A stretch of DNA of 64,000 bases from Helicobacter sp. MIT 99-5507 (GTDB lineage: Bacteria > Campylobacterota > Campylobacteria > Campylobacterales > Helicobacteraceae): the NCBI RefSeq assembly GCF_003364295.1, contig NZ_NXLO01000002.1, positions 124,001 to 188,000 on the forward strand. Reading direction: 5' to 3'. Below the pieces are notes generated by a model that was not told the origin of the DNA, did not search any database, and was given only the letters and a program-made list of their open reading frames with translations. Each line of letters begins with the position of its first letter. Position 1 is the first letter of the stretch. This document shows positions 8,672 through 17,488 of the stretch, piece after piece. A program made the translations under genes and the position numbers.

Positions 8672-10642
8672 ATGAACTATAAACTCGAATTTTACTCAAG
8701 ATTAGAAAGCTCTTATCTCGGCTCAAAAATTAAAGATATAAAAGATAAAAACGGCTTTACAAATTTGCTTGAAATTAAGGCAAAATATTTTAAACACTTA
8801 AAATCAAAACTAGAAAATTTCATAGGTGCAGATACTCATGAAAATCAAGACATTTACAACAAGCTTTATACCTTTTTTGATACTTATCTAAACGAAACAG
8901 GCACGCCATTTTTTAATAATACCCCAATTTATAAAAACATTTATGCTAGAGTTTATAGCAATTCTAGCGATACAAGCTTATTTTATAAAACGCAGGATTT
9001 ATACTATGTAAAATCTGATAAGCTTTATAAAAGCATGGAATTTGAGGGCGAAAATTATATACTCAAATTTGATGCGAGTGAATATAAGCAAAATACCGAT
9101 AACACTAAAAACAAAATTATTTTTAAGTTTGCGGGTGTTGAAAGTATAAATGGTGAAACAAATGATGAGGGTAAAGCGCAGATTCTTATCAAGGTTAGCA
9201 ACCAAAAAGACTTATTCCCCGAGCTTAATAATGTTTTCAAGCAAAATTCTAATGAGTTTAGTGAGGAGTTTTTAAAGGATTTAAGGCAAAATGAAATCCT
9301 TAAAAGTTCTAAAATTAAAATCAATGAGGAGGAACTCAAAAAAATCTTTAGAAGTTACAAAAAACAAAGCGAAATAGACTTCTTTATCCATAAAAATGCG
9401 CGTGAGTTTTTAAACGAGCAGTTTGACTTGTGGCTTTTTTCTTACTTACATAAAGATGATAAATTAAGTGATTTTACGCAAGAAACTTTAGCAAAAATTA
9501 CAAAAATCAAAGACGCCGCAAAGCTAACGATAGATTTAATCGCTGATTTTGAAGATGAGCTAAAGGCTGTGTGGCTAAAGCCTAAATTTGCTAAAAAGAC
9601 AGAGTATGTTTTTAGCCTTGATGTGATTTTAAATCAAATCGTGCGTAGCGCAAACCTTAAAAGCGTTGTCGGGGTGGGGGGAGAGTTTGAGAGGGGGGAG
9701 GGAGCGACTTCGCGTTCGTGCGAAGCACTAACCCAAACTTGCACATTCAAGCCCATCCCCTCTCTCATAAAAGAATTTTTAGGGTTAATAACAAACGACA
9801 AAGGCTTTGAATCCCAAATCAAAGAATGGCAAGAATTAAATCTCATTGATGAGGATTTTAACAAAGAGGATTTATTGAGTAATAACACATACCGCTATCT
9901 CCCCATAGATACGAAGCATTTTAGCAAAGAGACAAAATACAAGATTTTAAGTAGTTTTGAAAATTTAGAATCGCTACTCAATGGCGAGCTTATCAAGGCT
10001 GATAATTTCCAAGCCCTAAATACCCTAATGCCCAAATATCAAGGCAAAGTGGATTTGATTTATATTGACCCCCCGTATAATACAGGGAGTGATGGCTTTA
10101 TCTATGCGGATAATTTCAATCACGCCTCGTGGCTAAGTATGATGAATAATCGCCTAGAACTTTCCAAAGAGCTTTTAAATGATAAAGGGAGTATGTTTAT
10201 CAGCATTGATGATAAAGAACAAGCGAGACTAAAGCTTGTGTGTGATGAGGTGTTTGGAGAGGAGAATTTTGTAGCAAATTTTGTGTGGGAGAAAAAGGGA
10301 GGGAGGCAGAATGATGCGAAGTTTTATAGTGTAAATCACGAATACATTTTAAATTACTCTAAGAATTTAAATTTTTTTACACCAAATCTTTTGCAACGCA
10401 CCGATGAAATGTTGGAATCATATAAAAACCCCGACAATGACCCGCGTGGTGTATGGACTTCAATAACTTTGCAAGCCAAAAGTGGCAGTGAAAATATGCG
10501 TTATAAAGTTGTTTTTCCAAATGGTGTTGAATGGGAATCTCCAATCGGAACATACCCTAGATTTACAAAAGAAAAAATAATTGAACTTTACAATGATAAT
10601 AGACTTTGGTTTGGTGAAAACAAAAAAATACCCCGAGGTTAA
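8672..10642 (+). CDS. mod: Type III restriction-modification methyltransferase Mod, N-terminal part (frameshifted)
   Basis: N6-adenine methyltransferase and specificity subunit of a Type III R-M system, beta class: motif IV DPPYNTG (about residue 466) comes before the AdoMet-binding motif I, which lies in the next frame. The first ~450 residues are the variable N-terminal and target-recognition region, and a GC-rich insert sits at about residues 330-368. The frame ends early at a TAA (10640-10642), just where the conserved PRLKKFLTEVKDG stretch continues in another frame. A lost base in the A7 run (10622-10628) or the C4 run (10631-10634) explains it. As read, the protein lacks motif I and should be inactive. 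Confidence 0.88.
   Translation: MNYKLEFYSRLESSYLGSKIKDIKDKNGFTNLLEIKAKYFKHLKSKLENFIGADTHENQDIYNKLYTFFDTYLNETGTPFFNNTPIYKNIYARVYSNSSDTSLFYKTQDLYYVKSDKLYKSMEFEGENYILKFDASEYKQNTDNTKNKIIFKFAGVESINGETNDEGKAQILIKVSNQKDLFPELNNVFKQNSNEFSEEFLKDLRQNEILKSSKIKINEEELKKIFRSYKKQSEIDFFIHKNAREFLNEQFDLWLFSYLHKDDKLSDFTQETLAKITKIKDAAKLTIDLIADFEDELKAVWLKPKFAKKTEYVFSLDVILNQIVRSANLKSVVGVGGEFERGEGATSRSCEALTQTCTFKPIPSLIKEFLGLITNDKGFESQIKEWQELNLIDEDFNKEDLLSNNTYRYLPIDTKHFSKETKYKILSSFENLESLLNGELIKADNFQALNTLMPKYQGKVDLIYIDPPYNTGSDGFIYADNFNHASWLSMMNNRLELSKELLNDKGSMFISIDDKEQARLKLVCDEVFGEENFVANFVWEKKGGRQNDAKFYSVNHEYILNYSKNLNFFTPNLLQRTDEMLESYKNPDNDPRGVWTSITLQAKSGSENMRYKVVFPNGVEWESPIGTYPRFTKEKIIELYNDNRLWFGENKKIPRG
9663..9775 (+). 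repeat. GC-rich in-frame insert in mod, with a short palindrome
   Basis: The segment has G runs (GGGGTGGGGGGAG, GAGGGGGGAGGGAG), then CTTCGC and GCGAAG arms around a 6-base loop, then a C-rich end. This contrasts sharply with the AT-rich gene on both sides. It adds a glycine/serine/cysteine-rich loop (GVGGEFERGEGATSRSCEAL) between SANLKSVV and NDKGFESQI, which would otherwise join naturally. Borders are approximate. It looks like a dispersed repeat that landed in frame. Confidence 0.5.
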
Positions 10643-10686
10643 AAAAATTTTTAACCGAAGTAAAAGACGGAGTTATCCACAATACT

Positions 10687-11535
10687 TTGCTAATGCAAAA
10701 AGAGGTTGGAAACACACAGCAAGGCAAACAAGATGTTAAAGATAATTTTGAAAACTTAAGTTTTGATACTCCAAAACCCGAAAAACTTTTAAAACGCATT
10801 TGTGAAATTGCTACAAAGGTAGATTCTAAGGCGGAAGTATTTGAGATGAGAAATTGCGGTTTTCAAGACAAAGGCGAAGGGAGTTTAGTAAGTCTAAATG
10901 ACCAAGACTTTGGCGCAGAATCCGCGATTTATCGCTCAAAGACAACGCCTATTGTGCTTGACTTTTTTGCAGGGAGTGGCACGACCTTAGCCGTAGCTCA
11001 AAAGCTCGGGCGTAAATGGCTAGGTGTGGAAATGGGAGAGCATTTTTATAAGGTAATACTCCCTCGTCTTAAAAAAGTTATCGCAGGATTCCAAAGTGGA
11101 ATCAGCAAAGAATGCGATTACAAAGGCAATGGTGCATTTAGATACTATGAATTAGAATCCTATGAGGAAGCTTTAAGCCATTGTGAATATGTGCTAGATT
11201 GCAATAAAGAGCTACAAAAAGTAGAAAACACAAATAGCTACATAGGTAAAGACTATGCTAGGAGTGAAGCAATAATTGATTATAGAAAATCCCGCAAACT
11301 CATTGATAGGCTTAGTAAAGGCGAGAGTGTGTGCCTTGATATGCACACAGAGTATAGAGATGGCTTTGATGTTTTTCACACTATGGCAAATCTAATGGGG
11401 TGGAAAATCAAAAGATTATTTTTAGATTCTAAAGGCGTAGAATCTTGTGAGTTTGATAATGGAGAGATTCTAAACCTAGATTCTATTGATTTGGCAAAAT
11501 ACCCAAAACTGAAAAATCTCATTTGGTGGGAGTAG
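10687..11535 (+). CDS. mod: Type III methyltransferase Mod, C-terminal part (frameshifted)
   Basis: Continuation of Mod in the frame one base back from the N-terminal part. The frame is open from about 10630, where it reads PRLKKFLTEVKDGVI; 10687 is only the first TTG in it, and no independent ribosome site is seen. It holds the AdoMet-binding motif I (VLDFFAGSGTTLAVAQ, about 10950-10995), the following LGRKWLGVEMGEHFY, and the usual C-terminus LAKYPKLKNLIWWE. With one base restored, the whole protein would be about 954 residues, normal for Type III Mod. The KwaA-like gene starts 4 bases after its stop. Confidence 0.87.
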   Translation: MLMQKEVGNTQQGKQDVKDNFENLSFDTPKPEKLLKRICEIATKVDSKAEVFEMRNCGFQDKGEGSLVSLNDQDFGAESAIYRSKTTPIVLDFFAGSGTTLAVAQKLGRKWLGVEMGEHFYKVILPRLKKVIAGFQSGISKECDYKGNGAFRYYELESYEEALSHCEYVLDCNKELQKVENTNSYIGKDYARSEAIIDYRKSRKLIDRLSKGESVCLDMHTEYRDGFDVFHTMANLMGWKIKRLFLDSKGVESCEFDNGEILNLDSIDLAKYPKLKNLIWWE

Positions 11536-11539
11536 AAAA

Positions 11540-12136
11540 ATGGAATTATTTTTAAAAATATTTTATTATCTATATGTAGCTGTGGCAATTACCCCTTTTG
11601 CCATAATTTTTATTTTAAAAAATAGTGAAATTAAGATTAGCATAGAGATATGGGATTATGTGGTGAATAATTATCTTATTATCTTGATTATATTTGCCAT
11701 CTCTCTTTTCCTATCGTGGTTATATATTGTGGTTGTGCAGCAGTGCTATAAAGACACGCAAAGCGAGCAAATATGTAGCACAGAAATAGAGATAGCAGAG
11801 CCAAAGTATATACCTATTTATATTACTTATTTTGTGATTGCATTGAGTATTCCATATAGTCAAGAAAATAGCATACATGGTTGGATATTATTTAGTATTA
11901 CTTATCTTTTTATTTGGTTTTTGATATTAAAGGGTAAATTTTCATTTTTTAATCCCTACCTTTTAATTTGTGGCTTTAATTTCTATGAAGCTACAATTGA
12001 TAGTAAACGAAGTGAATATGCTCGATATAAAATATTTCTTATATCAAAGCAGGTAATTAAAAATATAAAACAGCATGACTCTTTGATACGATTGAATGAT
12101 TTTACTTATCTTGATAAAGGGGAATACAATGGATAA
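11540..12136 (+). CDS. Four-helix membrane protein, KwaA-like (candidate Kiwa anti-phage component)
   Basis: The 198 residues contain four hydrophobic segments (about 5-26, 44-66, 90-106, 113-130) and a polar C-terminal part with NPYLLICGFNFYEA and SLIRLNDFTYL. In the Kiwa system as described, KwaA is a ~200-residue, four-helix inner-membrane protein that senses phage attack and works with KwaB. Size, topology, the NP.LL..G..FYE motif and the next gene all agree with that. It overlaps the downstream gene by 8 bases and starts 4 bases after mod. I made the assignment from memory of family features, so a structure or profile search should confirm it. Confidence 0.58.
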   Translation: MELFLKIFYYLYVAVAITPFAIIFILKNSEIKISIEIWDYVVNNYLIILIIFAISLFLSWLYIVVVQQCYKDTQSEQICSTEIEIAEPKYIPIYITYFVIALSIPYSQENSIHGWILFSITYLFIWFLILKGKFSFFNPYLLICGFNFYEATIDSKRSEYARYKIFLISKQVIKNIKQHDSLIRLNDFTYLDKGEYNG

Positions 12137-12986
12137 AACAAAAATTTATGGCAAAACAAAAAAGCAACATTTTTGTTTGGTTGCGGAAGATGATTTAAGC
12201 GGTGTTTGGGATTTGCCTATAAATGAGTATCAAGAGATTAGCTTTATAGATAATTGCAACCACAAGTTAGAAGGGAATGAAATATTTTTTATTAAAACAG
12301 ATGACGATGATATAGAGCCATATTTGGAACACATTAATCAAACATCACACTGTAACAATGCCAATAATCAAGATATTTTAGAATTAGAAACCCTATACAT
12401 TTTTAAAAAAGAAAATCAAAAAATCCATCTTTACATACAGAGAATAACACCATCAAAAATATTGAGTAAAAATCTGATTAGTGCGAATAATTTGAAGATT
12501 GAAAGAAATAAGAATAGATTAATTATTGCAAATATTACCAATGTCTATTGGAATCAAGAACAACAAAAGGTATATTTCACGAATTTTGTTGATTTGGAGA
12601 ATGTGTTTCCTAAATTTTCTAAATATTATAGAGAGGCGAATACAGAAGACTTAAATAAGTTTCAAAGTGGTGAATATACTTTTCTTGATATTAAGTTTGA
12701 TATGAATACTACTTTGAAACAAAAAACTAGATTACGAAAAATAGCTCAAATAGTAGATATGCTTGATGAGGTAAAAGAAAACTTAAATGAATACCTTGAT
12801 TATTCTAAAAAATATGAAATAGATATTTTGAATAATGGACAATTTACTATTAAGAATACACAAGATATTGATACATTGCATCACATCGTATTTGGAGCTT
12901 TTTATACATCAGAAGTTGGTGATAAAGAACAAAGAATAGCTACAGCATTTAGACAAACTAATTTAAAGAACAAAAATGCAAAATAA
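12129..12986 (+). CDS. KwaB-like protein (DUF4868-type; candidate Kiwa effector)
   Basis: Soluble 285-residue protein with no membrane segment or enzyme motif I can name. The pattern fits DUF4868/KwaB: a middle block NLKIERNKNRLIIANITNVY, then VYFTNFVDLENVF and YYREANTEDLNKF, and a C-terminus with HHIVFGAFYTSEVGDKEQR. KwaB in Kiwa is a DNA-binding effector that blocks phage late transcription and replication together with KwaA. The ATG at 12129 follows AAGGGGAA; an in-frame ATG at 12096 would lie inside the upstream gene and has no ribosome site. It overlaps the KwaA-like gene by 8 bases and the truncated RhuM gene by 11. Confidence 0.58.
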   Translation: MDKTKIYGKTKKQHFCLVAEDDLSGVWDLPINEYQEISFIDNCNHKLEGNEIFFIKTDDDDIEPYLEHINQTSHCNNANNQDILELETLYIFKKENQKIHLYIQRITPSKILSKNLISANNLKIERNKNRLIIANITNVYWNQEQQKVYFTNFVDLENVFPKFSKYYREANTEDLNKFQSGEYTFLDIKFDMNTTLKQKTRLRKIAQIVDMLDEVKENLNEYLDYSKKYEIDILNNGQFTIKNTQDIDTLHHIVFGAFYTSEVGDKEQRIATAFRQTNLKNKNAK

Positions 12987-13236
12987 CATAATCCTCTACA
13001 CCACACAAGATAAAAAAGTCAAGGTTGAGCTTTATGAGCTAGGCGAGAGTGTATTTTTAGCCCAAGATGCTATGGCAAAACTTTTTCTAAAGAAACTTTG
13101 TTTTGACACCTCAAAACAAAATATCACGATGCACATTAGGAATATCCTCAAAGATGGAGAATTGCAAAAGGATTCAGTATGTAAGGAATACTTACATACT
13201 GCCAATGATGGCAAATCATACAAAGGTGCACAATGA
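12976..13236 (+). CDS. Truncated RhuM-family protein (N-terminal fragment)
   Basis: The 86 residues match only the first part of RhuM proteins: IILYTTQDKKVKVELYE, then QNITMHIRNILKDGEL and SVCKEYLHTANDGKSYK. Every region has a partner in the next gene (ISIKLENETLWLT, SVITKHIKNIFEEGEL, HTASDGKNYE). Where full-length members continue into YYNLDMIISVGYR, this one stops. It keeps overlapping junctions on both sides (11 bases with the KwaB-like gene, ATGA with the next). It is either a tandem partial duplication whose 3' end was lost, or a reduced regulatory paralogue. Confidence 0.72.
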   Translation: MQNNIILYTTQDKKVKVELYELGESVFLAQDAMAKLFLKKLCFDTSKQNITMHIRNILKDGELQKDSVCKEYLHTANDGKSYKGAQ

Positions 13237-14216
13237 AACAAGATAAGCAAGCAAATTCAATCATTATTTATCAGGATTCTACAAATACTCCAGCAATTAG
13301 CATAAAGCTAGAAAATGAAACCTTATGGCTTACACAAAGGCAGATTGCCGAGCTTTTTGATAAAGATAGAAGCGTGATTACTAAGCATATAAAAAATATT
13401 TTTGAAGAGGGTGAATTAGTGGAAAATTTAGTATGTGCAAAATTTGCACATACTGCTAGTGATGGCAAAAATTATGAAACGCTTTATTATAATCTTGATA
13501 TGATTATCTCTGTGGGCTATCGTGTCAATTCCAAAAGAGCCACGCAGTTTCGTCAATGGGCGAGTAGAATCTTAAAAGAGTATCTTATCAAGGGCTTTGT
13601 GCTTGATGATGAGAGGTTAAAGGGACAAAAGCAAGATTATTTTGATGAATTATTAGAAAAATTGCGTGATATTCGCTCAAGTGAAACTAGAATCTATACC
13701 CAAGTATTAAAAATTTATGCCACAGCGATTGATTATGATAAAAATGCAAATATAACTCAAGAACTTTTTAAAACAGTGCAAAATAAATTGCATTTTGCAG
13801 CACATGGAAATACTGCAAGCGAGGTTATTTACAATAGGATAAGTAGCGAAAAAATAAATCTAGGACTTACAAATTTTAAAGGCAAAATGCCAACAAAAAA
13901 AGAAGCGCAAATTGCTAAAAACTATTTGAGTGAAGAGGAGTTAAAAACATTAAATTTAATTGTTAGCATGTATTTTGATTTTGCTGAACTTGCAGCAAAA
14001 AATAAGCAAACAAAAACAATGCAAGAGCATATAGATGAATTAAATAAATTTTTACAATTTAATAATCGTGAACTTTTGCAGGGAGCAGGAAAAATAAGTC
14101 ATGAGTTAGCAATGGATAGAGTAGATTCTGAATACAAACTTTATAAGCAGAAAACAAAAGAGGAAATAGAGATTTTATATGAACAATTTGCGGAAAATAT
14201 TAAGGAATTAAAATGA
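13233..14216 (+). CDS. RhuM family protein
   Basis: Full-length RhuM (327 residues). The N-terminal DNA-binding-like domain reads LWLTQRQIAELFDKDRSVITKHIKNIF, followed by the family core YYNLDMIISVGYRVNSKRATQFRQWA and a long helical C-terminal half with NKLHFAAHGNTASEVIYNR and a coiled-coil end. RhuM was named from a Salmonella pathogenicity island, but its biochemical role is unknown; homologues are often seen next to restriction systems. It overlaps both neighbours by ATGA (13233-13236, 14213-14216), so it is translated as part of the defence operon. Confidence 0.88.
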   Translation: MKQDKQANSIIIYQDSTNTPAISIKLENETLWLTQRQIAELFDKDRSVITKHIKNIFEEGELVENLVCAKFAHTASDGKNYETLYYNLDMIISVGYRVNSKRATQFRQWASRILKEYLIKGFVLDDERLKGQKQDYFDELLEKLRDIRSSETRIYTQVLKIYATAIDYDKNANITQELFKTVQNKLHFAAHGNTASEVIYNRISSEKINLGLTNFKGKMPTKKEAQIAKNYLSEEELKTLNLIVSMYFDFAELAAKNKQTKTMQEHIDELNKFLQFNNRELLQGAGKISHELAMDRVDSEYKLYKQKTKEEIEILYEQFAENIKELK

Positions 14217-17077
14217 GCAAAAAGCACAATACACAAAAAGCAGATACGCTAATACTCAATGAAATCATTAATCAAGGTATTGATAAAACTAGCTTTCAAG
14301 ATATTTTAGAAAGTATTGATTTTACTAGTTTTAGCGATAAAATCACGCTTGAAAATTATCAAAGTGAAGCGCTTAGAAATGCTATTATTGCTTTAATGCT
14401 TTTTAAAGAATGCCCTATTCCTCAAGGAACTTATGATATAAAAGGCTTGCTAGCACATTATCAAAGTTATGATAGTAGGCTAAAACTTGAGAATATCAAT
14501 CGCGCGAGTTTTTGGATGACAACTGGGAGTGGAAAAACTATTGTTATGATAAAGCTTATTGCGATTTTAGCTAGGCTTATGCATAAAAAAGAATTAGAAT
14601 CTAAGCCCATAATGCTCCTTGCTCCCAATGATAAAATTTTAGAACAATTTAAAAATACTATCTTGCTTTATAATAATTTTCAAGAAAAGCCCATTCAGAT
14701 TCTAGAACTTAAAGAATATGAAAAACAAAGCATGCCAAATCTTTTTGAAAGTGCGTGCAAGCTGTATATAGCAAGGAGTGATTTACTTGATGAAGAAGTA
14801 AATGTAGGCAAAGGCAAAAAGGCAAAAAGGCTAAATTATAAAAATTATTTACGTGAAAATGGTTGGTATATCATGCTTGATGAAGCGCATAGGGGTGATA
14901 GCGGCTTTTCAACACGAAAAAGTTATATAAACGAGCTTGCAAAAGGACTTAGGCAAGATGCTAAACCAAGTGGATTTATCTTTAATTTCTCTGCGACTTT
15001 TGATGATGAAATTGATATGCAAACTTGTGCGTTTAATTATAATTTGGAACGCTTTAATCTTGATGGCTATGGTAAAAATATCGCTGTGCTAGATTCTGAT
15101 TTAAAGGCTTTTTCAAGTGGGGAAAACGAGGTAGAACAGCTTGAAAAAATCATGCAAAGTTTTATTATCTTTTCGGCTATTTTAAAGGCTAAAAAGGAGC
15201 TTTTTACGCAGTTTGAAAATTCTTTTGAGAAAGATGAACATAAAAAATTGCTTTATCATAATCCTTTAATCATAGCAGTTTCAGATAAGGTAAATACGAA
15301 AATAGCTGGTATAAAGCTGTATTTTGAAGCTATATTAAAGATAGTTAAAGGCGAGATTAAGGACTTTGAGGGTTTATTAGCAAAACTTTGCAAGGATTTA
15401 GAAAAAGCAAGCTTATATTTTGGGACGCATTATTTAGATAATGCACTTATAGAAAAGCTAAAAAACATAAGCTTAGATGAGGTAAAACAAAGTGTATTTT
15501 ATGCAAGTGCAAATGCTGGCATTGAGGCTTGCAGGATAAAGGGTAATGATAAGGAACTTGTTTTTAAAAGCAAGAATGCAAGCAAGCCCTTTTTACTTTT
15601 AAATATAGGAAATATTAAGGAGTGGCAAAAAGATTATATACTTGAGCTAGGAATTGATATAGGCGAGGATTTAGAGCAGGGATATTTTGCAAGCATTAAT
15701 GATATAAATTCGCCTATAAATATAATGATGGGTAGCAAGGTTTTTAGCGAGGGCTGGGATAGTAACCGCGTAAATATCATAAATTTTATCAATATAGGCA
15801 GCACACAAGCAAAAAAATATGTTTTACAAACCATAGGTAGAGGCGTGAGAATAGAACCTTTTGCATACTTGCGTAAAAGACTTGAAAAATGTGGCTTAAA
15901 AAGCTTTGATATAAGCTCAAAACTAGGCTTTAAAAATCAATGGCTTGAAACGCTTTTTATCATGGCTAGCGATAAAGAAGCGATTAAATATATCTTAGAA
16001 AAAATGCAGCAATTTAGCTCAAAAAAAGCCCTAAAAGGCTTTAGAAAAAATCAAACTTTTAAGCCTTTATATGTGCCAAAATATAAGACAGAAGCTATGC
16101 AAGAAAGAAGCTATAAGATTTCACAAGATGATTATAATGGGCTTTGTGATTTTATGCAAAGTTATGATGAAGATGTTTTGCTTTTAAGTGCTAATTTAAA
16201 AAGTGAAGCTTTGGGCTTTAAGACTTTAGAAAAAATCAAAAATAAAAGCAATATAGCCGTGATAGAAGGCAGAAAGCAGTTTCATGACTATGAAAAAATG
16301 CTAAAAATGCTTGATAGCTTTTTTACAAGAAGCTATAAGGTGCTAGAAAAATTTGAACCAATAAATGATGAGATAAAGCATTTTCATCATTTTACAAGCA
16401 CACTAGATTATAATATGATTGAGGAATTAAATCAAAAAATAAAAGAAGTTTTAAGAGCAAAAAGTGATAAAGAGTTAAAAGCAGAGTTTGAAGCAGGAAA
16501 AATCACCATAGATGAAGTCTTAAAACTCAAAGAAGCAGCTCAAGAGGCTAAATTTATGGACTACACTATTGATGCTGAATTAAAAGAGCATTATTATAGC
16601 CCCTTAATTTCTAAAAAAGATGATGATAAAATCTCTTATAGCATTAAAATACCAAGTGAAATTGAGTTTTTAAAGGAATTAAAAGAATATATAAAGCTTG
16701 ATGATAATGTTTTAAAAGCTTATGAATGGTGTTTTAGCAAACTTATAGAAAATATTGATGAAATTTATATCCCATATTTTGATAAAGAAGCACAAAGCGA
16801 AAAAAGATTCTATCCAGACTTTATTTTTTGGTTAAGACATAAAGAAACTAAGGATAATACTATAATATTTATCGACCCAAAGGGCTTAAAACAAGGGCAA
16901 GATATTGCACGCTTAAAGCTTGAAGGATTTAGAAACATTTTTGAGAATCAAACTCCAATAGAGAAAAATAATCAAAATATTGGTGTTAAGCTCTTTTTCT
17001 ATAACGAAGAAAAAACATTATATGGTTATGAGGAATATATCAAGTCAAGTGTAAAAAGTATTTTTGAATGCATATAA
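14213..17077 (+). CDS. res: Type III restriction enzyme Res subunit (SF2 helicase plus nuclease)
   Basis: ATP-dependent translocase and endonuclease partner of Mod, 954 residues. Motifs in order: Walker A FWMTTGSGKTIVM (about residue 102), DEAH box YIMLDEAHRGDSG (about 221), motif III FNFSATFDD (about 259), motif V/VI VFSEGWDSNRVN and QTIGRGVRIEPF (about 540), and the C-terminal PD-(D/E)XK nuclease PDFIFWL...IIFIDPKG (about 868-890). All key residues are present and the frame is intact. Res needs Mod for assembly, so with mod off it should be silent. Its ATGA overlap with RhuM is notable because res normally follows mod directly. Confidence 0.93.
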   Translation: MSKKHNTQKADTLILNEIINQGIDKTSFQDILESIDFTSFSDKITLENYQSEALRNAIIALMLFKECPIPQGTYDIKGLLAHYQSYDSRLKLENINRASFWMTTGSGKTIVMIKLIAILARLMHKKELESKPIMLLAPNDKILEQFKNTILLYNNFQEKPIQILELKEYEKQSMPNLFESACKLYIARSDLLDEEVNVGKGKKAKRLNYKNYLRENGWYIMLDEAHRGDSGFSTRKSYINELAKGLRQDAKPSGFIFNFSATFDDEIDMQTCAFNYNLERFNLDGYGKNIAVLDSDLKAFSSGENEVEQLEKIMQSFIIFSAILKAKKELFTQFENSFEKDEHKKLLYHNPLIIAVSDKVNTKIAGIKLYFEAILKIVKGEIKDFEGLLAKLCKDLEKASLYFGTHYLDNALIEKLKNISLDEVKQSVFYASANAGIEACRIKGNDKELVFKSKNASKPFLLLNIGNIKEWQKDYILELGIDIGEDLEQGYFASINDINSPINIMMGSKVFSEGWDSNRVNIINFINIGSTQAKKYVLQTIGRGVRIEPFAYLRKRLEKCGLKSFDISSKLGFKNQWLETLFIMASDKEAIKYILEKMQQFSSKKALKGFRKNQTFKPLYVPKYKTEAMQERSYKISQDDYNGLCDFMQSYDEDVLLLSANLKSEALGFKTLEKIKNKSNIAVIEGRKQFHDYEKMLKMLDSFFTRSYKVLEKFEPINDEIKHFHHFTSTLDYNMIEELNQKIKEVLRAKSDKELKAEFEAGKITIDEVLKLKEAAQEAKFMDYTIDAELKEHYYSPLISKKDDDKISYSIKIPSEIEFLKELKEYIKLDDNVLKAYEWCFSKLIENIDEIYIPYFDKEAQSEKRFYPDFIFWLRHKETKDNTIIFIDPKGLKQGQDIARLKLEGFRNIFENQTPIEKNNQNIGVKLFFYNEEKTLYGYEEYIKSSVKSIFECI

Positions 17078-17109
17078 AAATCTAATTTAAAGTCAAAGGC
17101 GTGTAAATA

Positions 17110-17420
17110 TCAAAATACCAACATCTCCCTTTTTAGCTTATTGAGTGCATCTATCTCTTTTTTTAACTTCTCCACTTCTGCATCAATTTGCTCAAGGAGT
17201 GCGAAAGTTAGTGTCTCTGGCATATCCTGCGAGCCGCGTTTAATCATGCTTAATTAGAATCTTAATATAATCAAGCATCGAAATTTTATATATCTGCTGG
17301 ATCTTTACTGCATTCAAAAACTGCTGTGCAATCAAGCAAAGATTTTTGGTATTTTACTTGCGAGCAACACCGCTGCAATATCTACCTTATCGCCACCATA
17401 GCTTAGTGCAATCTATTTCT
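17110..17420 (-). pseudogene. Decayed minus-strand gene of unknown family
   Basis: Reading the minus strand from 17420, pieces in different frames give IALSYGGDKVDIAAVLLAS, then LNAVKIQQIYKISMLDYIKIL, then a 45-residue frame (17247-17110) with PETLTFALLEQIDAEVEKLK and a charged coiled-coil end. Each piece has protein-like composition, but stops and shifts break them apart. It faces res tail to tail. I do not recognise the family; a coiled-coil end of this kind is seen in many restriction and DNA-binding proteins. Confidence 0.4.
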
Positions 17421-17488
17421 CCTTTTTACAAAAGTAACAAATACTTATAAATATTTGAATCTTTACCATTAAATCTAAAATAACTATA

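Noticed and set aside
12096-12128. Longer start for the KwaB-like gene at 12096
   Set aside because: It lies inside the KwaA-like coding end, has no ribosome site and adds MILLILIKGNT; the ATG at 12129 has AAGGGGAA before it.
14213-17077. HsdR (Type I restriction) for the large helicase
   Set aside because: The nuclease is C-terminal (PDF...DPKG) and a beta-class Mod precedes it; HsdR has an N-terminal nuclease and would need hsdM and hsdS.
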